Assembly (NCBI RefSeq): GCF_018595685.2
Contig: NZ_CP092334.1
Location: 4,058,001-4,122,000 of the forward strand
DNA from: Flavihumibacter rivuli
GTDB lineage: Bacteria; Bacteroidota; Bacteroidia; Chitinophagales; Chitinophagaceae
Direction: 5' to 3'
DNA: 64,000 nt
A program made the translations under genes and the position numbers. The notes beneath the pieces were generated by a model that worked only from the letters and a program-made list of their open reading frames with translations, did no database searches and was not told where the DNA came from. Numbering within the stretch: the first letter of the stretch is position 1; each line of letters starts with the position of its first letter. Below, piece by piece: positions 35,776 through 44,723 of the stretch.

Positions 35776-37645
35776 GTCCATTTGGGTCAATGGAGATCTT
35801 TTGCTCTGCCCTTAGGTATTCGATCACGGACCATAATTGGTCTTTGGTCACCAGGTTATCGAAAAGTTTTTCCATTTCCGGAAGGTGAAAAGCTCCCTGG
35901 CTTACTTTAGCAAGGATTTCTTTTTGTAGGTCAAGTGTATTATGCTGTCGTTTTTTATTTTCAATGCAGTTGTCGCAGATGCCGCAGGCTTTCATATCGT
36001 TGTCCCCGAAGTAATGTCCAATATAACTGCTTCGGCAACTGTTGGTGTTGATATACTTCAGGAAATGACTGATTCGTTCTGATTCTTTTTTCTTCCTTAG
36101 CTGTACTTTCTGCTGGTCGATCCTTACATATTCCGCTTTTACCCTTGGGGTGAGCAAGGTAAGTTGAGGGCACTCTTTTTGAGGCTGGTACTTGATCACC
36201 CCATAATGGTGAAGGAAAAGGAGTCCTTCCCTTACTTTTTCCTTGTCCCAACGCAGCTGTTGGGCAAGATGCAGTTCTGAAATGGTTACCGGTACGTTGA
36301 AGATGCCTTCATAGTTCCTGAGCAAGGTCTTGCTGAGTTCATCCCATTCCGGGTGCTGCTGTTCCAGTATCTCCAGCCATGAACGGTCGCAAACGAATTT
36401 GGCCTTGGGCGGGTGAAACATGGCTTCGTTCATCAGGATATACCCTTCTGCCTGCAGCAATTGGATAGCCGCAATGGTAGGTGTCCTGTCCAGCTGGAAA
36501 TTCTTGCAAAAAGTCTCCAGTTCAAAATCATAGGTGATGCCTTCACCGCCTCCTGTTGGTATTTGGTGGTAGTTGGCGATCGCCTGGTATACTGCCTGTA
36601 TTAGCGGGAGAGGCGGGTATTTTTTTTCAAGCTGGATTTCCAGTTGGTCCAATTCCGTCTTTTGGTAAAGGAGGATCGCATAGGCTTTGTTCCTGTCCCG
36701 GCCGGCCCTTCCCGCTTCCTGGTAATAATGTTCCAGGCAATCCGGTGCATCATAGTGGATGACTGTGCGTACATCAGGCTTGTCAATGCCCATGCCGAAA
36801 GCGTTCGTACTTACCATTACCCGGACCTGGTTGCCCATCCAAAGTTGCTGGCGTTCGTTACGGTCTTCCTGGTCAAGACCAGCATGGTAATAGGTGGCTG
36901 ATATGCCTGCTGATTGTAATTGACGGGCTACTTCAACGGTTCTTTTCCTGCTCTTGCAATACACTACACTGCAACCAGGTACGCCTTGCAGGATCTCCAG
37001 CATTTTGCCGGGTTTGTTACCGGTTTCAAAGCAGCTGTAGGAGAGGGCTTCCCTTGCAAAGGAACCTTTTATGGTAACTGCATTGGTCAAACGAAGTTGT
37101 TGGATGATATCCTGCTGCACTTCCGGTGTGGCTGATGCAGTGAGCGCTAATACCGGAACACCGGGCAGGTCTTCCCTCGTTTCAGCTATCCTTAGGTAGC
37201 TGGGACGGAAGTCATATCCCCATTGCGACACACAATGGGCTTCATCTACTGCTATCAGGGAAATGGATAGCGACGGCAGGTAGTCCTTGAAAAGCCTTGT
37301 TTGCAATCGTTCCGGCGATACGTACAAGAGCTTACAGTTGCTGTCGGTCGCAAGTTCAAGGGTCCTGGCCACCTCCTTGAAGCTCATGCCTGTATGAATG
37401 GCAAAAGCAGTGATGCCTTTTTTCCGCAACTGCTGGACCTGGTCCTTCATTAGTGCTATAAGCGGGCTGATCACCAGGCACAGGCCTTCTGAAGCAAGAG
37501 CCGGTACCTGGTAGCAAATGGATTTGCCACTTCCGGTAGGAAGCAGTGCTAAGGTATCTTTCTGGTCAATTGCTGATGTAATGATCTCTTCCTGCAAGGG
37601 ACGGAAAGCCTCATAGCCCCAGTATTGCTTTAATATGGAATGTAT
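35759..37645 (-). CDS. recQ: RecQ-family ATP-dependent DNA helicase with non-canonical start
   Basis: This DNA helicase of about 628 residues has Walker A TGSGKS, the DEAH box (AVDEAHCVSQWG), motif VI (QEAGRAGRDR) and an RQC zinc cluster (CRSSYIGHYFG, then CGICDNC). There is no HRDC domain, which fits the shorter Bacteroidota RecQ type. The conserved N-terminus HSILKQYWGYEAFRPLQEE is encoded in frame back to about 37645, but no ATG, GTG or TTG precedes it; the expected start position is ATA (37643-37645). The first usable codon is a TTG at 37597, inside the FRPLQ motif, which would destroy it. Confidence 0.85.
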   Translation of the reverse strand: MHSILKQYWGYEAFRPLQEEIITSAIDQKDTLALLPTGSGKSICYQVPALASEGLCLVISPLIALMKDQVQQLRKKGITAFAIHTGMSFKEVARTLELATDSNCKLLYVSPERLQTRLFKDYLPSLSISLIAVDEAHCVSQWGYDFRPSYLRIAETREDLPGVPVLALTASATPEVQQDIIQQLRLTNAVTIKGSFAREALSYSCFETGNKPGKMLEILQGVPGCSVVYCKSRKRTVEVARQLQSAGISATYYHAGLDQEDRNERQQLWMGNQVRVMVSTNAFGMGIDKPDVRTVIHYDAPDCLEHYYQEAGRAGRDRNKAYAILLYQKTELDQLEIQLEKKYPPLPLIQAVYQAIANYHQIPTGGGEGITYDFELETFCKNFQLDRTPTIAAIQLLQAEGYILMNEAMFHPPKAKFVCDRSWLEILEQQHPEWDELSKTLLRNYEGIFNVPVTISELHLAQQLRWDKEKVREGLLFLHHYGVIKYQPQKECPQLTLLTPRVKAEYVRIDQQKVQLRKKKESERISHFLKYINTNSCRSSYIGHYFGDNDMKACGICDNCIENKKRQHNTLDLQKEILAKVSQGAFHLPEMEKLFDNLVTKDQLWSVIEYLRAEQKISIDPNGLISKR

Positions 37646-37704
37646 GGCCGACAGGCTGTTGGACTTTGGTCAGGTTTAAAGTTTGGCAAAATATCCTTTT
37701 CTTC

Positions 37705-39831
37705 TCAAATAACTTTTTTTACAAAAAGCCTGACTGAGTTAATGGCCAGTACCACATCACTAAGTCCCATTACCAGGGCACCGAAGGCCGGTGTGAGCAG
37801 GCCAACAGCCGCTACTGGTATGGCAACTATGTTGTAGGCGAATGCCCAGAACAGGTTTTGTTTAATGGTGAGGAGGGTATGCCTACCAAGGCCTAGTGCC
37901 AGGGGCAGGTTTTTCAGGCCATGGTTCATCAGCACTACGTCTGCAGTCTGGAGGGCTACCTGTGACGCCTCACTGATCGAAATGCCAATGGATGCTTTTG
38001 CCAATGCAGGCGCATCATTGATGCCATCGCCAACCATTGCGGTAGGGGCTGTCTGGTTGAGCTGTTCCAGGATGCCAAGCTTTTGTTCTGGGCTCTTCTC
38101 GTACATGATCTCATCCATTCCAAGGGTATTGCCCAATTGCAGGCATTTGTCCTTGCGGTCACCACTCAGGAGGATGGTTTTCACTTTCTTTTTCCTGAGG
38201 TAGTCGATCACTTCGCCAGCTTCTGGCCTGACCTCATCAACTACATTGATCCAGCCGATCAACTGGCCATTGCGGGTAATATAAACATTGTGACTGGAGT
38301 CTGTTGTCAACCTGCTGGCGATTTCATAAGAGCCTGCCCAGTATTCATCCCCTTCCCTGGTGAGGGCGCGCATCCCCCTTCCTTTCACCTCTTCTATTTT
38401 TGCCCAGCGGATGGGTTGGTTGGTCTTCCATTCATTGGCAATGCACTTTGCGATAGGGTGGTTGGAGAACTTCTCCATTGAGAATACCAGTTGTTTGAAT
38501 TCAGCTTCATCAACCTTTTCAAAATGGTATCCATCTACCACGAAATTACCTGTTGTAAGCGTGCCGGTCTTATCGAACACCACCTGTTGGATGGTCTTGA
38601 AGGCTTCCAGTGATTTGGCATTGCGAAACAATACGCCATTTCTTGCTGCACGCCCAAGACCCACTGCGATCGCGGCGGGTGTGGCCAATCCCATGGCACA
38701 AGGACAGGCGATCACCAATACGGCAATACTCCTCATGAGTGAAGGGGTGAACTCGCCCAGGATAAAATAGTTGATGGCGAAGGTTGCCAGTGCAATCACC
38801 AATACTGCTGGCACAAAGACCGCACTGATCTTATCGGCCATGAGTTGCACGGGAGGTTTGTCGCCCTGTGCTTTTTTGACCAGGTTGATAATATTGGCCA
38901 GGACTGATTGATTGGCTTCCGCAACCACCAATGCTTTAACCGTTCCTTCAACCACCAGGCTGCCTCCGATAATGATATCCTTAGGTTTCTTCTCCAGGGG
39001 CAAGCTTTCTCCCGTAACAATGGCTTCACTTACACTGGCCTCACCCCATAGGATCTTGCAATCGGCAGGCACCTGCTCCCCTGTTTTGATCAGGATAAGA
39101 TCGCCATGTTTCAGGTGAATGTTCTCAATGGGAAAAATTACTTCATGGTGCTGGTCGTCAAATGCGATCATATTGGCCATCACTTTTTGGCTTTTGGCCA
39201 ATTTGTTCAGGGCCGACTGGGTGGATCCTACTGATACATCTTCCAGGTAGTAGCCGAGGAATACAAGGGTGAAAATAGTAGCGCTGGTCTCATAGAACAG
39301 GTATTGTTCACCCTGTCCCATCAGGGTGCCGATAAGGCTGTATAGGAAAGCTGCTGACCCGCCAAGGGCGATCAATACATTCATGTTGGGAACGCCTGAT
39401 TGAAGGCTTTTCCATGCGCTTCTCCCAAAGAAGGACATGCCGATCAGGAATACAGGAATACAAAGGGCCAGCTGCACCCAGGGGTTCATCAGCCAGTGGA
39501 TATGCAGGCCCGGGATCATGTGCAGCATCAGCACCAGGGTGAAGGGGAGACAGAGCAGGAGGTAGCGCAGGTATTTGTTCATGGGTTGGGATCCTGCTCC
39601 CTGCGTATGGGCTGTGTTTTCAGGTGACTGCACCTTGTAACCCAATGAGGCGATCCCTTTGGCTAACTTCTCTTTATTGGATTCGGCTGCTTCAATGATT
39701 TCGAATTGTACGTCGCCATCAATCGGGTTCACCTTCACGTTCTGCATGCCCTCCTTTTCCAGGTATTTTGAAATGCTCAACGCACAGTTTGAACAGGTCA
39801 TCCCTTCTACTTTCCAGTTTACCGTTTCCAT
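37705..39831 (-). CDS. copA: Copper-translocating P1B-type ATPase
   Basis: This 708-residue inner-membrane pump exports Cu(I) using ATP. It has an N-terminal heavy-metal-associated domain with Cys13/Cys16 (GMTCSNC), eight hydrophobic segments, the CPC metal site in the sixth (ACPCAMGLATP, about residue 375), the phosphorylated Asp in DKTGTLTTG (about 420), an HP pair in SNHPIAKC and GDGINDAPAL. A good ribosome-binding sequence (AAAGGAGG) lies 7 bases before the ATG. A palindrome overlapping the -7 element suggests repressor control. No copper chaperone or regulator gene is adjacent. Confidence 0.95.
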   Translation of the reverse strand: METVNWKVEGMTCSNCALSISKYLEKEGMQNVKVNPIDGDVQFEIIEAAESNKEKLAKGIASLGYKVQSPENTAHTQGAGSQPMNKYLRYLLLCLPFTLVLMLHMIPGLHIHWLMNPWVQLALCIPVFLIGMSFFGRSAWKSLQSGVPNMNVLIALGGSAAFLYSLIGTLMGQGEQYLFYETSATIFTLVFLGYYLEDVSVGSTQSALNKLAKSQKVMANMIAFDDQHHEVIFPIENIHLKHGDLILIKTGEQVPADCKILWGEASVSEAIVTGESLPLEKKPKDIIIGGSLVVEGTVKALVVAEANQSVLANIINLVKKAQGDKPPVQLMADKISAVFVPAVLVIALATFAINYFILGEFTPSLMRSIAVLVIACPCAMGLATPAAIAVGLGRAARNGVLFRNAKSLEAFKTIQQVVFDKTGTLTTGNFVVDGYHFEKVDEAEFKQLVFSMEKFSNHPIAKCIANEWKTNQPIRWAKIEEVKGRGMRALTREGDEYWAGSYEIASRLTTDSSHNVYITRNGQLIGWINVVDEVRPEAGEVIDYLRKKKVKTILLSGDRKDKCLQLGNTLGMDEIMYEKSPEQKLGILEQLNQTAPTAMVGDGINDAPALAKASIGISISEASQVALQTADVVLMNHGLKNLPLALGLGRHTLLTIKQNLFWAFAYNIVAIPVAAVGLLTPAFGALVMGLSDVVLAINSVRLFVKKVI

Positions 39832-39851
39832 ATGCCTTCCTCCTTTACAGC

Positions 39852-39877
39852 TTGATCAATTTGCATATACAAATTTA
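39852..39877 (-). promoter_or_regulatory. copA promoter with overlapping palindromes
   Basis: TAAATTTG (39877-39870 on the minus strand) matches TAnnTTTG. The inverted repeat AATTTG-N6-CAAATT at 39858-39875 overlaps it, and TTGATCAA, an 8-base palindrome, follows at 39852-39859. A metal-responsive repressor site is inferred. Confidence 0.5.
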
Positions 39878-39937
39878 AAGAAGGCGGGTTGTTTTGTCCT
39901 GAAGTCCTTATAGCTATTATCTCAACGCGGTTGCAGT

Positions 39938-39945
39938 TATCTTTG
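39938..39945 (+). promoter_or_regulatory. -7 element very close to the tsaE start
   Basis: TATCTTTG matches TAnnTTTG and ends 4 bases before the ATG at 39950, which would give a leaderless or nearly leaderless mRNA. Confidence 0.45.
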
Positions 39946-39949
39946 CCAG

Positions 39950-40363
39950 ATGGAATGGACCTACACCCTCAAAGAGTTACCTGATGTAGCCCGGTCATTT
40001 TTGTCGGCCTTGGGTGATGCCAGACTGGTTGCCATGCATGGCCAGATGGGCGCCGGGAAAACAACCTTTGTCCATGCATTGTGTGATGTGCTGAAAGTGA
40101 CAAGTCCCGTTGGAAGCCCGACCTTTTCCATCATCAACGAGTATTCCTCTCCCGGTGGACCAGTTTACCATATCGACCTCTATCGAATAAGGGATGAGGA
40201 GGAGGCCATACAGGCAGGCGTGGAAGACTGTATGTATAGTGGCCGTCTTTGCCTGGTGGAATGGCCGGAAAAGGCTCCCGGCCTCTTTCCTTCCAGCTAC
40301 CCTGAAGTATTCATTGATGTATTGGATCCTGTAACCAGGAGGCTGAAACTAAATCTTCCCTGA
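39950..40363 (+). CDS. tsaE: tRNA threonylcarbamoyladenosine biosynthesis ATPase TsaE
   Basis: This 137-residue P-loop protein works with TsaB and TsaD to make t6A37 in ANN-decoding tRNAs. It shows Walker A GQMGAGKTTF at about 50-59, the SPTFSIINEY segment, the HIDLYRI motif and LVEWPEKA near the C-terminus. Length is typical. It is divergent from copA and precedes ald, an order commonly found beside porX in Bacteroidota. Confidence 0.95.
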   Translation: MEWTYTLKELPDVARSFLSALGDARLVAMHGQMGAGKTTFVHALCDVLKVTSPVGSPTFSIINEYSSPGGPVYHIDLYRIRDEEEAIQAGVEDCMYSGRLCLVEWPEKAPGLFPSSYPEVFIDVLDPVTRRLKLNLP

Positions 40364-41268
40364 CTTAATTTTTATACATTATTCCCTAAGCATGAGCCGG
40401 GAAGGAATAATCCGGTTTAGAATTTGTAATTTACCATCCCTTTCAAGGTGAATCATTAATCATAGATCCAGCAACCATTCATGGCGCAGCAGAAACCTTT
40501 TATCAGTACGGCTTTCAGTTATGAAACCCTTGAGGAAACCCTCGATATCAAACCCAAGGGTGCCCAATTGCATATAGGTATTCCCAAAGAAACGGCTTAC
40601 CAGGAGAACAGGGTAGCGCTGATCCCGGATGCTGTTGGGGTGCTGGTAAGCAATGGCCACCAGGTGGTGATCGAACACAATGCGGGCGATGCCTCCCATT
40701 ACCGCGACAAGGATTACAGTGAGGCCGGTGCCAGGATCGTGTATGATAAGGCCGAGGTGTACAAGGCGCCGATCCTGGTGAAAAGTGCGCCGATCACAGA
40801 TGATGATATTCCCTACCTCCAACCCAACCAGGTGATCATTTCACCGATGCATATTTCCCTCCTGAAGGCTGACCTGCTGGAGAAGATGATGGAGAAAAGG
40901 ATCACGGCCATTTCCTTCGAGCAGCTCAAGGATGAGAGTGGCACTTTCCCGATCGTACGCAGCATGAGTGAGATCGCCGGCAGTGCTGTGATGTTGATCG
41001 CAGGACAATACCTGGGATCGGCCAATCATGGTAAAGGAGTATTGCTGGGAGGAATTTCTGGCATCCCTCCCACCAAAGTGGTGATCCTGGGTGCAGGGAT
41101 AGTGGGCGAATATGCAGCCCGTGCCGCCCTTGCACTGGGTGCATCGGTAAAGGTGTTCGACAACAGCGTTTTCAAACTGAAGCAGCTCCAGAATAATATT
41201 GGCCAGCGGCTATGGACTTCGGTAATTGAGCCCAAGATCCTGGCCAAGCAATTGAAGACCTGCGAAGT

Positions 41269-41278
41269 GGCTGTGGGG
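41269..41278. repeat. Target-site duplication, left copy
   Basis: GGCTGTGGGG, 10 bases, repeated directly at 42726-42735 on the other side of the insertion element. Confidence 0.93.
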
Positions 41279-42725
41279 CAATGTCATTAAGTTAAGGTTT
41301 TAGAAGGCGGGTTTGTAATTCATATAGGTTTTATGCTTGCTTTTGCTATTTCTATTTTTAATCTGTCTTGGCGAGGATCTCCCCGATCGGATTGGCAATG
41401 TATTTCTTACAAAATATCGCTGTAGCTCTAATAATATGGATTCCGGGTTTTGGACAATGAAGAGTTTTACCATTTTGGTCTTCAAGCCTCCATATGATTT
41501 GTTTCCATTAACCTTTCTGGGATATTTACCCCTGTATGGTTTTTCGTCAACTTCTTTCTGTGCCGGGGCTACTAAAATGGCATGTAGGTTCGAAGTAAAT
41601 ACTGTAGCATAGAAGTCCTGGGCAACCGAAAGGGGTGAAAGGCCACTAAAGGACTCCAATTGTAAGATGTTTTTCTGGTGTGAGATGTTCGTTTCAAGCT
41701 TCCATCTCAGGAAGTATAGTTCCTTAAAAATATGGCTGGGATTATCTTCCTCTTCCCAAAGGTTGGTCACTAGAACTTCAACAGTATCGGGAAGGTCTAC
41801 GCGCACCAGTCGGACCTTCAATGCTGTTTGACGGGTGATAATGTAACCATGTTGACGTAATCCCTTTATTGCTGAAAATGAAGGTAGCAACTGGACTATA
41901 TCACTCTTCTTGCCACTGGCAATAAATCCCTTAAAGGGTTCATAACTTTCCTTAGCCCTAATGATGAACTTCCGCTCCGTCTCTTGCCATAAATGCAATG
42001 CGAACATCTTGTAATTGCAGAAATTTCGGTCATAAATGGCCAGCATGTCCTCTTCAAGTTGTTCTATCATAGAATAGGCAACAATTTGCTCTCCGGTTCT
42101 GAAAGGAACTAAAGAGGTGCTGATTGTCAAGCAGTTGAGTACATCGTGCAGATAAACTGCCTTTGCCTGGACAAAAGAGCCATGCTGATTATGCTGACCA
42201 CCAAAATGGCTGGATAGTGATGGGGTATTCACAAGGCTCATATTGGAGCCGTCAATGGCAACGACCCGATAAGTTCTCCATTTTTTCACATTTGCAGCAT
42301 TATAAGCATAGAATGCGTCACATAGTAGCTTGTTCCATATTTTGAAGAACAATGGGTTAAGCTTCATTCGCTGCTGGCAGAAGGCGCTGGTGGAGCAGTC
42401 CAGGGAGGTGCCTATCTCGTTAAAGAATGACGCCAGCTCCACACTCAGTGTCTTCTTACATAACCGGGCAATTAGCAAAACCATCCGATCAAACGTAAGT
42501 TTTCTCCTCCGGGTAAAGGCAGTAGGGGTGTTGCCAAAGAACGACAGCAGATCAGAATCGCTAACAATTAACTGTAAGAATAGCTTTAGTTCTTGGATGA
42601 TACGTAAATTTGCCTCAAGCATGAGAATCCTGTTTTTTTGTAGTTCGCACCTCAAAAATAACAAAGTGATTCTCTGCTTTTTTTATTAGCACACCAACCC
42701 AACTCCCCTTAACTTAATGACATTG
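41279..42725 (-). mobile_element. Complete IS4-family insertion sequence (1,447 bp) in ald
   Basis: The ends are perfect 19-base inverted repeats (CAATGTCATTAAGTTAAGG at the left, its reverse complement at the right). A 10-base direct duplication of the target, GGCTGTGGGG, flanks the element, in the range known for IS4. One transposase gene fills it on the minus strand, opposite to ald. Identical target copies and perfect ends point to recent insertion. Confidence 0.95.
41300..42622 (-). CDS. IS4-family DDE transposase
   Basis: This 440-residue transposase starts at the ATG at 42622; the frame continues upstream to a TTG at 42664, which is less likely. The catalytic triad is Asp124 (VAIDGSN), Asp198 (IYDRNF) and Glu310, with Glu310 inside the IS4-defining Y-(2)-R-(3)-E-(6)-K motif (Tyr303, Arg306, Glu310, Lys317; YFLRWKLET). 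The reading frame is uninterrupted, so the element may be mobile. The C-terminus is basic (SGRSSPRQIKNRNSKSKHK). Confidence 0.95.
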   Translation of the reverse strand: MLEANLRIIQELKLFLQLIVSDSDLLSFFGNTPTAFTRRRKLTFDRMVLLIARLCKKTLSVELASFFNEIGTSLDCSTSAFCQQRMKLNPLFFKIWNKLLCDAFYAYNAANVKKWRTYRVVAIDGSNMSLVNTPSLSSHFGGQHNQHGSFVQAKAVYLHDVLNCLTISTSLVPFRTGEQIVAYSMIEQLEEDMLAIYDRNFCNYKMFALHLWQETERKFIIRAKESYEPFKGFIASGKKSDIVQLLPSFSAIKGLRQHGYIITRQTALKVRLVRVDLPDTVEVLVTNLWEEEDNPSHIFKELYFLRWKLETNISHQKNILQLESFSGLSPLSVAQDFYATVFTSNLHAILVAPAQKEVDEKPYRGKYPRKVNGNKSYGGLKTKMVKLFIVQNPESILLELQRYFVRNTLPIRSGRSSPRQIKNRNSKSKHKTYMNYKPAF

Positions 42726-42735
42726 GGCTGTGGGG
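42726..42735. repeat. Target-site duplication, right copy
   Basis: GGCTGTGGGG, identical to 41269-41278. Confidence 0.93.
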
Positions 42736-43191
42736 GCACTGGGTAATAATACGGGAAGAACCCCGATCGTGGTTACTGAAGAGATGGTGAGCAATATGCG
42801 TCCCGGTAGTGTGATCATTGACGTTAGTATCGATAGCGGTGGTTGCTTCGAAACCTCTGAGATCACCAGTCATGAACAACCCATCTTCATGAAATATGGC
42901 GTGATCCATTATTGTGTGCCCAATATCCCTTCTGGATTTGCCAGAACAGCATCCCATGCCATCAGCAATGTCCTGATGCCCTTGCTACTGGAAGCCGGGG
43001 AGGAAGGGGGGATTGAAAGCCTGATCTGGCACAAGATCCATTTGCGCAGTGGTATCTATCTTTTCAAAGGGGCACTTACCCATTTCCACCTGAGCCAACG
43101 CTTTAACCTGAAGTATACAGACCTGAACCTGCTGATCGCTTCCAGGCGTTAAGTTTTGATTACCTTGATTTGGAGTTGAGGGTAGGGGTAC

Positions 43192-43827
43192 TCAGGAGTT
43201 TTTGTAATCCATGATATGGATCTGTTGCTTGCAGAATCCATATTCCTGCTCATCATTACTGCTTACGATGATGGTCCTGTTGCCGCCGAATTCATGGATG
43301 AGTTGCTGGTACAGTGCAATGCCCGTAGCGTCAAGGTTAGTGCAGGGTTCGTCCAGCAGTATCACTTCCACATCTGAAAAGATCGCCTGGGCCAATTTGG
43401 CCCTCTGCTTCATGCCTGAAGAATAATAGCGGATCTGTTTATGCGCAGCTTTTTCCAGTCCCACTTTCCCAACAATTTCCTTTGCTGACCATGCCGGAAG
43501 CAGGGGCTTGAACTGGCTATGGAATTCCAGTAGCTCTGTAATGGTCATTTCCTCAATAAGGTCGAGGTAGGGAGCCGCTATGGAAAGATGCTGGAACACC
43601 TTTTCAGATTCCAGGGGAAGGCCATTCCTGTTTTGGTTGGGCTGCCAGATCAGTTTTCCTTCACTGGTGGCTGTGGCTCCAGCAATGACCTGTAGCAAGG
43701 TGCTTTTGCCCGAACCATTTGGCCCGGTAATGGCATAGTGTGCTCCTTCCTCAAATTGAAAGGTTACATGACGAAAGATCCATTCCCTGTTGAACCGCTT
43801 GCCGGCATCAGATAGCGATATCGTCAT
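43192..43827 (-). CDS. ABC transporter ATP-binding protein
   Basis: This 211-residue ATPase has Walker A GPNGSGKST, the signature YSSGMKQRAKLAQA and Walker B VILLDEP. The ATG at 43827 is chosen because it starts directly with the first strand (MTISLSDAGKRF); it overlaps the end of lpxA by 20 bases, which implies translational coupling. It is the last gene of the lipid A operon. No permease gene is adjacent, so its partner and cargo are unknown. The layout is close to CcmA/ABC-2-type exporters. Confidence 0.9.
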   Translation of the reverse strand: MTISLSDAGKRFNREWIFRHVTFQFEEGAHYAITGPNGSGKSTLLQVIAGATATSEGKLIWQPNQNRNGLPLESEKVFQHLSIAAPYLDLIEEMTITELLEFHSQFKPLLPAWSAKEIVGKVGLEKAAHKQIRYYSSGMKQRAKLAQAIFSDVEVILLDEPCTNLDATGIALYQQLIHEFGGNRTIIVSSNDEQEYGFCKQQIHIMDYKNS

Positions 43828-44614
43828 CGTTGCTGCCTTTGGTATAGCGCTTAATGATACCCCTGCCGCTTTCCCGGACGAAAGTGACGATCTCGTCCCT
43901 TTCATCGGTAGCGCTGAATTCTTCTTCGATGAATTCGAGGGCCTGGGAGGTGTTCATGCCTTTATTGTAGAGTACCCTGTAAATATCCAGGATATGGTTG
44001 ATGCGATCGATACTGAAACCCCTTCTTTTCAAGCCTACGGAATTTACGCCGGCATAGCTCAATGGGGTGCGGGCGGCCTTGATATAGGGCGGAACGTCCT
44101 TGCTTACCAGTGATCCACCACTAACGAAAGCGTGTTGCCCGATCTGTACGAATTGGTGGATGGCGCTCACCCCTCCGATGATCGCCCAGTCACCAACGGT
44201 TACGTGGCCGGCCATCTGTACGTTATTGCTCATGATGCAATTGCTGCCGACGATACAGTCATGGGCGAGGTGGCTATAAGCCATGATCAGGCAGTTTTTA
44301 CCTACTGCGGTCTTTCCCCTGTCCTTGGTTCCCCTGTTGATGGTTACAAACTCCCTGATGGTAGTGCCATCCCCGATCTCAACGATAGAATATTCCCCTT
44401 CGAACTTGAGATCCTGTGGAGTGGCAGAAATTACCGCTCCCGGGAAAATTCTACAGTTCTTTCCTATCCTGGCGCCTTCCATGATGGTCACATTGCTGCC
44501 AATCCAGGTGCCTTCCCCGATCTCCACGTCCTGGTGGATAACGGTGAATGGGTCAACTTTTACATTGGTAGCCAGGCGGGCATTGGGGTGTATGTAGGTA
44601 TGCGGATGGATCAT
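43808..44614 (-). CDS. lpxA: UDP-N-acetylglucosamine acyltransferase LpxA
   Basis: This 268-residue left-handed beta-helix enzyme adds the first 3-hydroxyacyl chain in lipid A synthesis. Hexapeptide repeats run through the first 190 residues (IGEGTWIGSNVTIMEGARIGKN). The catalytic His lies in YSHLAHDCIVG, and the C-terminal helical domain (GFSIDRINHILDIYRVLYNKG) is complete. The ATG at 44614 matches the family start (MIHPHTYIHPNA). It is in the operon HD-lpxD-lpxC/fabZ-lpxA-ABC. Confidence 0.97.
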   Translation of the reverse strand: MIHPHTYIHPNARLATNVKVDPFTVIHQDVEIGEGTWIGSNVTIMEGARIGKNCRIFPGAVISATPQDLKFEGEYSIVEIGDGTTIREFVTINRGTKDRGKTAVGKNCLIMAYSHLAHDCIVGSNCIMSNNVQMAGHVTVGDWAIIGGVSAIHQFVQIGQHAFVSGGSLVSKDVPPYIKAARTPLSYAGVNSVGLKRRGFSIDRINHILDIYRVLYNKGMNTSQALEFIEEEFSATDERDEIVTFVRESGRGIIKRYTKGSNDDDIAI

Positions 44615-44723
44615 TTTGGTTTTTACAATTCTGGTTATTGAGTGGATAAGGGCCGGCAAAAAAAACGCCAGGCCTATATACCTAGCGTGCAAAAATAAGT
44701 GTAAATGCTGAAAATACTCGATT

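Larger units (their letters stand above)
40481..43152 (+). pseudogene. ald: Alanine dehydrogenase gene interrupted by an IS4-family element
   Basis: The gene is split: 40481-41278 encodes residues 1-266 and 42736-43152 encodes the last 138 plus stop. Joining them after removing the element and one target copy restores an exact 404-residue frame (EVAVGALGNN across the join). The N-terminal part holds RVALIPDAV and SPMHIS substrate motifs and the NAD-binding GAGIVGEYAA near residue 204; the C-terminal part holds RPGSVIIDVSIDSGG and the FARTASHAISN helix. As read, translation stops three codons into the element, giving 269 residues without the C-terminal catalytic portion. Oxidative deamination of alanine by this copy should be lost. 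Confidence 0.95.

Noticed and set aside
37597..37599. TTG as the real recQ start codon
   Set aside because: It would remove the conserved YWGYEAFR segment and cut into the FRPLQ motif needed for ATP-dependent helicase action, although the in-frame codons upstream encode a perfect family N-terminus.
42623..42664. Longer transposase start at TTG 42664
   Set aside because: An ATG 14 codons later gives a typical IS4 N-terminus without the extra residues.
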